NCBI GenBank assembly: GCA_018389105.1
Contig: JACATO010000631.1
Span: 1 to 64,000 of the forward strand
DNA length: 64,000 bases
DNA from: Nautilus pompilius
Lineage: Eukaryota > Mollusca > Cephalopoda > Nautilida > Nautilidae
Reading direction: 5' to 3'
The notes under the pieces are model-generated. The model searched no databases. It worked only from the letters and a program-made list of their open reading frames with translations, and had not been told where the DNA came from. Positions 36,340 to 46,574 of this stretch are shown here, piece after piece (position 1 is the stretch's first letter; each line of letters opens with the position of its first letter). The position numbers and the translations under genes are program-made.

Positions 36340-36504
36340 GTCAGTGACCCCTACGAATATTGCGCTCAACCTAAGCCACACAAACACCGTCCCCATGGAG
36401 AGATAAACATCCCAGGACGGTACCCCAGACTGATCCGATCCCGACCGGGATTCGAATGCGGGTCTTTAATCTAGCCCTCTAAAAGTCTACCCCTGTACCC
36501 ATCC
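36340..36504 (-). mobile_element. tRNA-derived SINE
   Basis: On the minus strand from 36504 the sequence begins GGATGGGTACAGGGGTAGAC (tRNA-like 5' end and A box) and about 50 bp later has CATTCGAATCCCGG, a near-perfect pol III B box. A non-tRNA body follows down to about 36340. This is the organisation of a tRNA-derived SINE. No clear target duplication or tail was identified. Confidence 0.6.
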
Positions 36505-36620
36505 AGATTTTATGTTTTTTTTTTGTTTGTTTCAACTTACTTTACGTATTTAAACAAGAATCAAAAGAAGACTTACTTTTGACCGCACCTGTAATCAGTT
36601 TTCTAAAAAAGATATATCTG
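36505..36620. other. AT-rich spacer
   Basis: A short AT-rich spacer between a SINE and a dispersed repeat copy, with no gene. Confidence 0.5.
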
Positions 36621-36755
36621 GACGTCATAGTTGTGCAAGGTGGTGTCCTTGCTCTACGACGTTCGTGTTTGGCTCTGACGTCACTTCCTTTTGTACTTTC
36701 ACTTCAGAAAGAACTAAACAAAAACAAAAACACAACATGGCGGTCTCTGAAGTGA
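36621..36755 (+). repeat. Dispersed repeat copy A
   Basis: Shares with 38761-38865, in the same order, GTTGTGC/GCTGTGC, CTACGACGTT, CTCAGAAA-like and AACACAACATGGCGGTCTCT / AACACAAGATGGCCGTCTTC segments. It contains a solitary TGACGTCA (36676-36683). The pairwise similarity implies an old interspersed repeat of unknown class. Confidence 0.5.
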
Positions 36756-37702
36756 TACTAGAAGAAAATTTAATAACTTATTTCTTTTATGTACTTCATT
36801 ATTTAAGATTGGTAATTTTATCAATGAGATCGAGAAATCAGATAAGCAGCGTTTTTGGACGTTAAAACTGTGTGGTTCTTAGTGCTGTTGTTGTTTGTTT
36901 TTTTAATTTTAATTTTAATTTCCACTCTCGGATTCCGTGCGTTGCCCGTACATCTTCTTCCCTGGAACAGCAAGCAAACAGAATTGCGGGGTTAACAGAT
37001 ACAGGAGCAGAAGCAGTAAGCAGATGGCGGCGCCTTTCACCATATCACCACAAGTGTACAGACCCGACCGAGCAAATCGTCAGGGAATCCATGTCAGTCG
37101 GGAGTGGACAAGGAAGGGAAAAAAAAGCTGTTTCTTTCAGAATATGTGCAAAGCGGAAATGCTGATGTCGTCTGCTGTGTGTCGCTGAAAGTAGAAGCCA
37201 TTTCGACGTACCATTCTAAAAGAGAGCCTATATATAGATCCGTAATCCAAGAACGCAACTAAGATATATGTAAAAATCAGGAGTTAGTTCCCCTCTATCT
37301 TCAGTTATATGTCCCACTAAAGGGTCACTACCCCGAACTTAAGAACAAGTTATAATTGTTTTCTAAGGAAGATATGCGGGCAAAAGCTACTCGGCCGGTG
37401 ATTTGATTATTAAACAGAGAAGAAACGTGGTCTAATAAAGTCTCTGAATTAGTGAGAAATCTGATTCGGTACCGATTAGAACTACCGATTGTCGGTGGTT
37501 CTCTCTTCTGTTATTTTTTTTTTTTACGGAACAGGAGACCGGGGGATTATCTATCCTCCGTTAAAGTCGCTTCAGATCGGAAGAAATGAAAATATGTCAG
37601 ATTCCCGCAAGTCAGTCTTGAAAGTACGCACGCATCACGGGATGGAAAAAGATCGGTAATTTCTGCGATGTGTTTCTTAAAATTAGACTCATTTCTGTGG
37701 CG
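36756..37702. other. Gene-free stretch
   Basis: Mixed composition. Two overlapping frames at 36872-37188 have no recognisable motif. Confidence 0.45.
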
Positions 37703-37759
37703 AACACACACACACACACACAACACCACACACACACACACACCACACACACACACACC
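37703..37759 (+). repeat. (CA)n microsatellite
   Basis: CA run interrupted twice by ACC. Confidence 0.93.
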
Positions 37760-38760
37760 GGTAGCTCGGTAAGTTAGACGGGGGGGGCGGCTCGTTTAAA
37801 AACAACAACTTAGTCGCCAATCAATAGGCTGCCGGCTGACAATTCTCCACTTTTCTGGAACCGACCCTGATGACGTGGGCGAAAACGCAGATTACCTTTA
37901 TTAATATGGCGACAAGGCTACGGGGAACACTCTCCGAAATGACTTTTATTTCTGCAAATTAAATAAAGGCCGCTGGTTCTCCCGAGAGGAGCAGTTGAAT
38001 ATTTCTTATATTAAAGATATTAAAAGGCAATCAGACGGAGAGTCGCGGTGATTGCCACCCTCAGACTCTCACCGCGCGGGGGGGGGGCTCGCTCTAACTA
38101 GTGGAACTACCTCGGTGCTGCCACCTATGGAGCACGTGTCAAGGACTTAGGAGGCTGGGTGGTCAGAATTGTAATAAAGAGAGTAGCGGTGGAGGGGAAA
38201 GTCATCTTTAATTCGTCATTAATCGGTGATTTAAAAAAATATATATACCAAAAGACAATTTTCTTACGTGACTTTAGATATAGAAGATAGCAACTCAGCG
38301 CGTACGCGGTAAAGATGGCCTTTCCTGTACTGCGTCTAGCTGATGTCCGCAAAGTGGGTGGTATCGCAGTTAGCTGTCTCTTCGTCAGCTGAAAATGGAT
38401 AATGTTATCGTTCAGGAACCACTGTCCACTTATTTATTTACTATGCGCTTTTCATGATTTTATTTTCATTTCGGTTTCTGCGAAGTCTTTGGAAAGATCC
38501 AATTCGAATCGCTGCAGGTTTTCAAAGCCCCCCCACCCTCGGTTGGCTGCTTCCTCACGACTCAAAGACGCCATGAAAAAATAAACTGGAAAGCTAAAAA
38601 CAATATATATATATATATATTATTTAGAAAAAAATAACTCACAACATATAATTCATTTTAAGGAGGAAATTTCGGTAATGGTAAACTTTTCATGCTTTCC
38701 AAACACGCACTTATAGGTGACGCCATAACTCTCCTGTCAAGAAGAGTACAAACAGCTTTG
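37760..38760. other. Gene-free stretch
   Basis: GC-moderate, then AT-rich with a TA run at 38606-38621. No supported exon. Confidence 0.45.
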
Positions 38761-38865
38761 GACGCCTTACAGCTGTGCGAGACGGTGAGTTTACGACGTT
38801 TATATGGACCCTGATAGCATCACTCAGAAAAGTTTCTAACACAAGATGGCCGTCTTCGAAGTGTG
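38761..38865 (+). repeat. Dispersed repeat copy B
   Basis: Second copy of the repeat at 36621-36755, more compact and with the TGACGTCA site lost. ACACAAGATGGCCGTCTTCG corresponds to ACACAACATGGCGGTCTCTG in copy A. Confidence 0.45.
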
Positions 38866-39460
38866 GATGTGAAAATATTAAATCAACTATTTTATTGGTA
38901 TTCTGATACTCTGTGATAAGTAAATTTAGTACTGAAACCAGATCCTAAATAATAGTGATGCACACTGTTGATTGTGTGGACTTTATTGTTCTAAGCAGCT
39001 TTAAACGCACCTGGAACCGTACTTTGGGTTCCCTGACAAGCTTTTGTTGTTTCATTTTTATCAATGCTTAGCCCAGGCTGCATTGGCTTTCCCCTTCAGA
39101 TCTTGGCACCGGTGTTTATCTAGAAAAAGAATTTATAGATTTCGTTTTACAGCGATACGCGATTGTTGAAAGACATTAGTTTCTAAGAAATGAAGCCGAA
39201 CCAACACCGCGCCGCGCACTTTCCGACAAATCAATTCTCGCAGTAACTTCTCCGCGCTGGATTCGTTTTACAGTCTCGCTGCTACAGTAGAGGCTGGAAG
39301 ATAAACAAAAAAAACACATCACACTCTGTTGTATTTTAGTCGCCGGCTTTACAACAGCGACGTAGAATTTCCTTGCTCTTTCCTCCATGTCAGATTCCAG
39401 ACATGGGTCAAGAATGGCGAGTATTGTGTACGCATGTCTCCAAACCACCATCGCCTTGCC
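38866..39460. other. Gene-free stretch
   Basis: No coding, RNA or mobile-element signal was recognised. Confidence 0.45.
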
Positions 39461-39578
39461 TCTCTCTCTCTCTCTGTGATGACGTCATCTCTCTCTGTGT
39501 AATAACGTCATCTCTCTCTGTGTAATAACGTCATCTCTCTCTCTGTGATGACGTCATCTCTCTCTCTCTCGCTCTCTC
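39461..39578 (-). repeat. Short CRE/CT array (CRE family, reverse orientation)
   Basis: Four units of about 23-26 bp on the plus strand: CTCTCTGTGATGACGTCATC, two copies of CTCTCTGTGTAATAACGTCA, then another CTCTCTGTGATGACGTCATC. Two octamers are perfect TGACGTCA and two have decayed to TAACGTCA. Its orientation is opposite to the arrays at 2.1, 9.4, 20.2 and 44.5 kb. Confidence 0.9.
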
Positions 39579-40810
39579 ATATTTGCCTTGGTTTCCCTTC
39601 TCAGACTTTAAAAAAGAAAAAAGAAGAGAAGAACAGAAAACATTTCTAAAATAAAGTTTATGAATACTAAAAATATCAAGTCTGAATAATGAAAATCGAA
39701 ATGTTTTTTGTTTTTTAATCTAATTAAACAAGATTGCAAAAGTTCTGCTTAGATTTACACTGATGCCTAACCAAACCCTGAGGCTGCTCCGAGCATGCAC
39801 CTTTCTTACATACTGACAACCTTTTCATTGCAGAATCAATAGCAGTAACATCACTTTTAGCATGTAAGAAACGTGGCCAGAAGATCGAATTTTTAATCAG
39901 TAAATTAATATATATATATATACTTAATAATCGCTATTATTCAGCATTTTCTGTGTAACTCCTTTACTCGTTAAATCATTTCAACTCCTTTCTTCAGGGT
40001 CTGGCAGAGACTTTAATGTAAACGACTAAAATCCTGCCCCCTTTTTATCAATGGTGACGCTGTTTTGGGCTGAAAATGGCTGCCGTGCTCGCCCAGGTCG
40101 CGGCCGGCGGGTGAGGCGTCGACCCTGACGCGGATGTTTTACTGAAAGCACCAGAAACACGTGACACTCGGCGCAAAAACCTCCACAGTATCTCCGATGA
40201 TTGACGTAAGAAAGACAAAAGACTGTGCACGTGGCATTTTACGTGGTGCGGATAATATATGTCAGGATGATCTAGTTCTTTATGTGAGTCATTAAGGGAG
40301 ATGGAAAACCACTGTCAAAAGTCTGTGAGAACAAAGAAATAATGATGTTCCGCACTTTCTCTCGCAGAATCTGCTTCTGTGTGACGTCATCTAGAAAGAA
40401 GACCGGATGAGGTGCGAGCAGTCATTCGCCTAACCTATAGCCGGACCGTTTGTGGCCGCGGTCCTCGGACACGTCTCTCTCTCTGTTTATGTGTGTGTGT
40501 GAGAGAGGTTTGTGGTTTCCTAACCGCTGTCAAAACTACTTCCGTCCGTGAACGACAGTCGACGGTGAGGCTGCGAGAAAAGAGAAAAGAAAAATTCTCG
40601 TCATTGCGATAACAGAAATTATTTTCCTTCTTCTTTTGTTGGGTAATTTTCTCCCAACAGCTTCGTAACAACTAGATAACCAGGCATACATGCGTGTGTA
40701 TATAGAACGTTAATCGCATTCCGTCAGGGAGCCCCTAAGGAAAGCAGGCTACGAACCGTTCTACCAACTCAATTATTTCGTGTCGATCGGTTTTAAGTTA
40801 ACGACCGGAC
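39579..40810. other. Gene-free stretch
   Basis: Contains a short TA run (39908-39921), an ATG in good context at 40075 with a 12-codon frame, a solitary TGACGTCA (40382-40389), and on the minus strand near 40760-40785 a tRNA A-box-like TTGAGTTGGTAGAACGG without a matching B box. None of these amounts to a gene. Confidence 0.4.
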
Positions 40811-40847
40811 CTCTCTCTGTACATGACGTCATCTCTCTCTCTCTCTG
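40811..40847 (-). repeat. Single-unit CRE/CT element (CRE family)
   Basis: CTCTCTGTACATGACGTCAT flanked by CT runs: one unit of the CRE family with one perfect octamer, in reverse orientation. Confidence 0.85.
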
Positions 40848-42015
40848 TATTATTCAAAAAGAGCTAAGCAGCCGGCCAAGTGCAAAAGCAGAAATGGGTT
40901 AATCGCTTATTGACCGATATCCGTTCAACTTAGTTCTATGAGAGTACTGTACAGTCCTGCGAATAAAGGCAGCCACTGCTTTCGTTCTTTTTTTTTTTTG
41001 TTTTCCTTACCGGTACTTTGTCAAATCCGCGACATTCGGCTTGTGAGACCAGCCAGGTCCTATTGTCTCAGGTTTGTCGCGTCGACTGTGCGCGAACGAA
41101 AACGCTCATTCACCGAGATCCTTGTTTATGGATTTATGGATACGGAGCTTTAAATTCAAAATGAAGCCAGTTATAGAATGGCGGTGCTCATGCAGCTCAA
41201 CGGTAAATGGGTTGTAGTGCGCTTTCTTGACCTCATTTGCTTCATCTCGCCTCAGTATGTTTCTTCCGCATACTCCGTTTTCCTTTTATCGAACCGGATC
41301 TGGTCTTCTGAATTCGGGTTTGGTTGGTCGGAGATCGTCGTTCAAGCCCTGTCCGACTAGAATTCGGGTCTCTATACCCGTCTTGAAGTTCAGCTTAGTC
41401 ATTACAACAACAAAAACTCCAGGCAGGGATCCATCCACCATAACGACCACGGGAATTAGTACGAATGCGAACCAACAGGATTACAAACCAACTTACCGCC
41501 GTCACTATAACCCGACACCGCTGGAGATTTATCGCATTTATTTACAATTCTATTACTAAAGAATCTCTCTCTCTCTCTCTCTCTCTCTTTTATTTTCTTC
41601 TAATTTCCCCGACATAATTACGTTTTCCATTTTCTCAGTTTTCTGTTTGAATAAATTTAGGTCTTCATCCGACCCCTTGTAATAAAACGTTCAAGTTTTA
41701 TCCGAAAGGCCAGTGCGATTTTTACCGGTTGTTAATCCGACCGCGAAGATCTATCAAGGTCAGCGCTCTCCACAACATCATTTATGGAGATCAAGAACAA
41801 AAGAGGGCCAACCCGTCGTCAGTTTTTTTAAAAACCATGCGTTGTTTTCCCTTTTCTGAGAATTCCGCACTAAAGATGCGATGAATATCTTTTGTGTAGA
41901 GTTTCATGAAAAGCCTAACTCAGCGGTATACCCCCCTTTTTTTTAATTCTTATCATCGGCCAGCTTAATTGTCTTCCAGAGATTCGAGAATGGATAGACA
42001 ATTAATATTTATGAC
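40848..42015. other. Gene-free stretch
   Basis: Holds a pure CT run at 41565-41588 and short frames without motifs (for example 41227-41559). No supported exon. Confidence 0.45.
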
Positions 42016-42480
42016 TACACTGGTGACCAAAATTATTGCATTACCCTTTTGTTTGTTTTTAATGTATTTTGATCACAATAAAGACAATTAAGATTTGTTT
42101 TACTGTAGGCATGGCGTCGGTGTTAGACACCGACCGTAATCTTGGGATTTCTTGTGGAAATGCGACTGCAAAGTAATAAATCCACTAACATCAACAAATG
42201 GCAATTTTAAAATGTTATTTAAACAATATAAAACACATAAAGAAGCGGAAAATTATTAAACATTACGAAGATTAGACTTTATGCAAAGTAATCGGAATTA
42301 TTCCAGGCATTGCAGGAATTTTTGTCCGATTCTGTAGATTGGGCACAACAACAAGCACGTCGAGCGTAACTGTTTGGAGGCCATCGATCTCTCGTAATTC
42401 TCTACATCGATTAGTTGATGATCTGATCAACATCGCAGGACGGGAAGAAAAGGACTTTTCGGAAATGTCTTAAGTGTGCG
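42016..42480 (+). mobile_element. Decayed Tc1-like fragment
   Basis: Begins with the Tc1-type terminus TACACTGGTGACCAAAATTA, matching that at 4547-4569. Near 42440-42475 a frame reads GKKRTFRKCLKCAIIKK, which resembles the basic linker after the Tc1 helix-turn-helix. No catalytic domain or second terminus is visible before the (AAT)n array that follows. Confidence 0.4.
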
Positions 42481-42509
42481 ATCATAAAAAAATTAATTGA
42501 CGGAATTTC

Positions 42510-42510
<1 letters not shown>

Positions 42511-42573
<63 letters not shown>

Positions 42574-42586
42574 TAATAACAATAAC

Positions 42587-42626
<40 letters not shown>

Positions 42627-42635
42627 TAATAATAA

Positions 42636-42668
<33 letters not shown>
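42511..42668 (+). repeat. (AAT)n microsatellite
   Basis: About 158 bp of AAT repeats with a few TTAAT and AAC interruptions. Poly-Ile and poly-Tyr frames on the minus strand are artefacts. Confidence 0.95.
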
Positions 42669-42669
<1 letters not shown>

Positions 42670-43030
42670 TAAAGGCTTTGAAATCAAATATTACCCATAA
42701 TTCTAGGTTGTAGTCTAAGTGCCAAACGTAGGCAGAGAAAGATCCAAGCAAAAGTCTACTTCAAAAAACTGGAATACCTGTATTTTTTGCTTCTCACAGA
42801 TTATATATTATAGGTCATATAAGTCTTTATATTAATCAAAATAAAACTTTGTTGTTTTATAATAGTAAGAAAAGAACAGAGACGTCACGTAACCCTAAAT
42901 TTGGGTTTTCATTAAAGATTTTTTTTTCAAATCTTTCTTGAAATAATTCTAAATATCTGTGCCTGCAAAGATCACGTGCGAGTCAAGTCAGCCAAAGTAA
43001 ATGAGTTAAAATTTGCTCGACTTTGGCCCA
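42669..43030. other. Gene-free spacer
   Basis: AT-rich sequence between two trinucleotide repeats, with nothing recognised. Confidence 0.5.
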
Positions 43031-43053
43031 TTATTATTATATTATTATTATTA

Positions 43054-43092
<39 letters not shown>
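43031..43092 (+). repeat. (ATT)n microsatellite
   Basis: An imperfect ATT run immediately upstream of a Tigger fossil. Confidence 0.92.
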
Positions 43093-43129
43093 GACACATC
43101 CCTCGATGGTTGGGAGGGTAAACCTTCGA

Positions 43130-43735
43130 TCAGGGAATTTGTAGCATAATACTGAAGCTGAGGACAACGTCGCTATGTCGTGGGAGGAAGTCCAAACAAT
43201 GTTTGGAGTAAAATGTGGCCTGAGCTTGTTGGAGGTTTTTCAGATTCTGGACAGGCAGAAACAATGCCCCAGATCCAGACAGTGTGATTGATGGCTTTGG
43301 AGAAATTGGAGAACAGGGTGCGGCTCAGTTGCTGGAGTCACATTGTGAAGGGCAAGAATATCCACTCACACACGCCACTTTACAAGCAAGAGGTTGGCAG
43401 AAGTGTTAGACCACTTAGATAGACGTGAATGTGTCCCCGAGTTCTCTAGAGAGCCTACATATGTTTTTTCAAATGGCTACAGGAATCTTTAGAGGGAGAA
43501 AACAGGTGTCACGTAGCCAAAATTTGGTATCTTTCCAAAAATATCTAGGCAAGCTTTTTTCCCCCTTTTATCTCCAGTTGAAGCAGTTGCTGAATCAGAT
43601 AACAGGGGGTGACGTTGAAAACCCTAGCGCCCTTCTCTCTCTCTCTGTACTGACGTCATCTCTCTCTCCCAGTAACCATCACTCCACCATCAACACCTCA
43701 AGCCCCCCTGACCACATTTTCTGTTAAGTTTTTCA
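43130..43735 (+). pseudogene. Tigger-like (pogo superfamily) transposase fossil, C-terminal part
   Basis: Read with frameshifts, the segment gives VWSKMWPELVGGFSD, then GEIGEQGAAQLLESHCEGQE, then RLAEVLDHLDR. It ends with SLSPVEAVAES-like, PSNHHS/TITPPSTPQAP and TTFSVKF-like segments. This is the order of the C-terminal third of Tigger transposases (acidic ELL-SHxEEL helix, then LxxxLxxLDxxMD helices, then a Ser/Pro tail). DNA-binding and catalytic domains are missing. Stops and frameshifts make it non-functional. A 36 bp CRE/CT insertion interrupts the Ser/Pro tail at 43633-43668. The 100-codon frame at 43425 is a by-product. Confidence 0.65.
43633..43668 (-). repeat. CRE/CT element inserted in a Tigger fossil
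   Basis: CTCTCTGTACTGACGTCATC with flanking CT runs, one perfect TGACGTCA. It sits inside the Ser/Pro tail of the surrounding transposase fossil, so it postdates that element. Confidence 0.88.
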
Positions 43736-44484
43736 CTAAATTTCGTCTAAATTAATAGATGTCAGTCTGTGGTTAGGCTTAGTTATGCACATATAGTCTC
43801 AAATCGTTACGGGGAGATTCCTGCTACTACTACTATTATTATTATTATCATCATTATCAACAATAAGTTTTCAACTCAAGCTCATTTACACGTTCAACAT
43901 CTAGATTTCCGGACGTAAAAATTTTCTGGTAAAGAAATATAATAATAAAATGAATCATGTATTCTGTCATATTGAATTGATGGAGAAAACGTATCAATAT
44001 TTCACGACAAACCCAGGCTGCATTAATTGCTACCCACGAGGGACGAATGTTTGACCATTTCTATTGACATGACGTTGGCAGCCATTTATTTTGCCGAAGT
44101 GGCAATTACCAAGAGACATATTGTTTTCAGTTCCATTATCTATTTCCTAAAAGGCTGGAGACGGGCGAAATGCCGTCGTACATTAATTAGTGGTCATCTG
44201 TCTCTCTTGCGTCCCGGCTCAGAAATATGTTCTTGTCACATCCTTCATTTTCACCATTTCAGGCCAGATATTCCTGATAAGCGAGAAGCCGAATGGTGTC
44301 GTTTCCACAAGACCCAGTGCAATACCGGAATTCGGTGCCGCTGACGTCAGAATTCTCTGGTCCCGATGTCTGACGGGATTTGATGAGACAAAGTGAAAAT
44401 TTGAATTCGTACTGAAAAAAAAAACTTTGCTGCTGTTTTTCTGCCACTAGCGATACGTCCGTGTCCGTGTCTGTGTGTGTGCGT
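43736..44484. other. Gene-free spacer
   Basis: A short ACT/ATT run at 43824-43854 and a solitary TGACGTCA at 44342-44349. The 105-residue frame at 44027-44344 has no recognisable motif. Confidence 0.45.
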
Positions 44485-44485
44485 C

Positions 44486-44533
<48 letters not shown>

Positions 44534-45279
44534 GACGTCGTAGTCAGAGAGAGACTGAGAGAGATGACGTCAGTACAGAGAGAGAGACGACGTCAGTGCA
44601 GAGAGAGAGGGAAGGAGAGAGAGAGAGAGAGAGACGTCAGTACAGAGAGAGATGACGTCAGTACAGAGAGAGAGAGGGAGATGACGTCAATACAGAGAGA
44701 GACTGAGAGAGATGACGTCAGTACAGAGAGAGACTGAGAGAGATGACGTCAGTACAGAGAGAGACTGAGAGAGATGACGTCAGTACAGAGAGAGACTGAG
44801 AGAGATGACGTCAATACAGAGAGAGACTGAGAGAGATGACGTCAGTACAGAGAGAGACTGAGAGAGATGACGTCAGTACAGAGAGAGACTGAGAGAGATG
44901 ACGTCAATACAGAGAGAGACTGAAGAGATGACGTCAATACAGAGAGAGACTGGGAGAGATGACGTCAGTACAGAGAGAGAGAGGGAGATGACGTCAATAC
45001 AGAGAGAGACTGAGAGAGATGACGTCAGTACAGAGAGAGACTGAGAGAGATGACGTCAATACAGAGAGAGACTGAGAGAGATGACGTCAGTACAGAGAGA
45101 GACTGAGAGAGATGACGTCAGTACAGAGAGAGACTGAGAGAGATGACGTCAATACAGAGAGAGACTGAGAGAGATGACGTCAATACAGAGAGAGACTGGG
45201 AGAGATGACGTCAGTACAGAGGAGACTGAGAGAGATGACGTCAGTACAGAGAGAGACAGAGAAAGAGAGAGAGAGAGAT
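44485..45279 (+). repeat. CRE-containing minisatellite array 4 (largest, 31 bp unit)
   Basis: After a GA run, the array settles into a regular 31 bp unit, GAGATGACGTCAGTACAGAG followed by AGAGACTGAGA. Successive octamers start at 44682, 44713, 44744, 44775 and 44806. I count about 21 perfect TGACGTCA. Two unit variants, GTCAGTACAG and GTCAATACAG, are interspersed, with some groups of units repeated, as after unequal exchange. A few units have single-base deletions. Frames across it (both strands) are low-complexity Arg/Glu or Ser/Leu artefacts. Confidence 0.95.
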
Positions 45280-46499
45280 TTAGCAGATCTGAGGAAAATA
45301 TAGATAAAAGTAGAATATGAAAATTTCGCTTTTTTAACTTTAAAAAGAAAAAAGAAAAAAAAACAAAAGCTTTTCGCGCTTTCAGCTTTAAAAATGCCAC
45401 TCCGAATAAATCTGTGGTAATCCCCGTTAATGAATCCAGGAATAAACCATATTTTCACCTTTGGGAGATCGGTAACAAATGCGTGGACCGGGTTGCCTGC
45501 GGCTCGTGCGACCAGGTGTGGAGCGGTTGTTGTTAGCTCGCGTAACCCGCGGGTTTCATAAGCTGGAGGGAGTTAGCTCTCGGCTCTACTCCCACTCGTG
45601 CGGTCGCGTGAACGGCGCCCGTCGACGCGGTAGGGTCAGGTGTGGACTCGACTCCACCCGCCACCTCCCGATCTCTAACGCAGGTGTGACTCTGGGAATC
45701 AGGAGGCTTAACGTCGGTGCCCAGCATCACCACAGTTTAGGATTTAAAGTTAATCGAAGAGTTCAAGCCGAGGAGATTTTCTTCTAGTCTCTCCCTCCAG
45801 GAGATAATCACCGCAGTGTTCACGTGCTGCTGTTGTTCCGTCTAGACCCCCTGCAGCGTAAGTCTCCACCTCAACCAGTTTTTGTTCATTTTTCCTTCCA
45901 TAAATCGATCGGTCTGCAATCGGATCCTCTTCTGCCTGATTCGCTTTCACCGTCTAACGAATGTTTCGGAAAAAGAAACGTGGTGCAAGTTTACGGTAAA
46001 CCACAGCCATAATTAATCCTCAAAGACAGACAAGAAGAGCCCCCCCAAAACAAACAAACCATTTTACCTGTTTATATATGCTACGTACAGGTGGGTAGTC
46101 TTTTAGTTCTCAATGTCAGCCCCCGAGGACAGAGGACGAATCCTTCCGTGTACAGTGAATGCCGCTATAGTCGTTTTGAATAAAGTTATTGTGAAGCACC
46201 TAGAATACAAGCCCGACCAGTAGACGGTGTATAAAGTTACACTGAATCCATGTAATTCAACGGACTTTTCAGTGTACAAACCAAACTCAGATTGTACTCT
46301 ATGAAATTACGGGCTCCCACCACCCCTTTTTTGTGCTATATATTTGCAGCGTTGTCATGGCTATCGGCGACCTCGATGGGATTCCACAACCTGTCCTACT
46401 CCGTACGTACGCATCCCTTTCTACATTAGATGGATGTCGCTCTTCCACGTTTTCTCTTCGGTTGGCTCCCCATCCCAGTCGACAATTAGACGCCGGTAT
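45280..46499. other. Gene-free stretch
   Basis: AT-rich at first, then GC-rich (45480-45800) with overlapping frames on both strands that match nothing I know, then mixed. No supported exon. Confidence 0.4.
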
Positions 46500-46574
46500 C
46501 TCTCTCTCTCTCTCTCTGTACTGATGTCATGTCTGTCTGTCTGTCTCTGTACTGATGTCATCTCTCTCTCTCTT
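46500..46574 (-). repeat. Decayed CRE/CT array
   Basis: Two units of CTCTCTGTACTGATGTCATC type separated by GTCT repeats. Both octamers carry the same C-to-T change (TGATGTCA), as expected from CpG deamination, so the CRE palindrome is lost. Confidence 0.85.

Noticed and set aside
40048..40230. Coding frame or first exon around ATGGCTGCC at 40075
   Set aside because: The plus-strand frame stops after 12 codons and nothing downstream supports splicing; the minus-strand frame has no motif.
40700..40790. tRNA gene on the minus strand
   Set aside because: An A-box-like TTGAGTTGGTAGAACGG is present, but there is no B box at the right distance and no cloverleaf.
44485..45279. CRISPR-like array
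   Set aside because: The regular 31 bp unit has no unique spacers and consists of GA-rich sequence; this is a minisatellite in an animal genome.
45479..45787. 102-codon plus-strand frame and antisense partner
   Set aside because: Overlapping frames on both strands of GC-rich DNA; no recognisable family.
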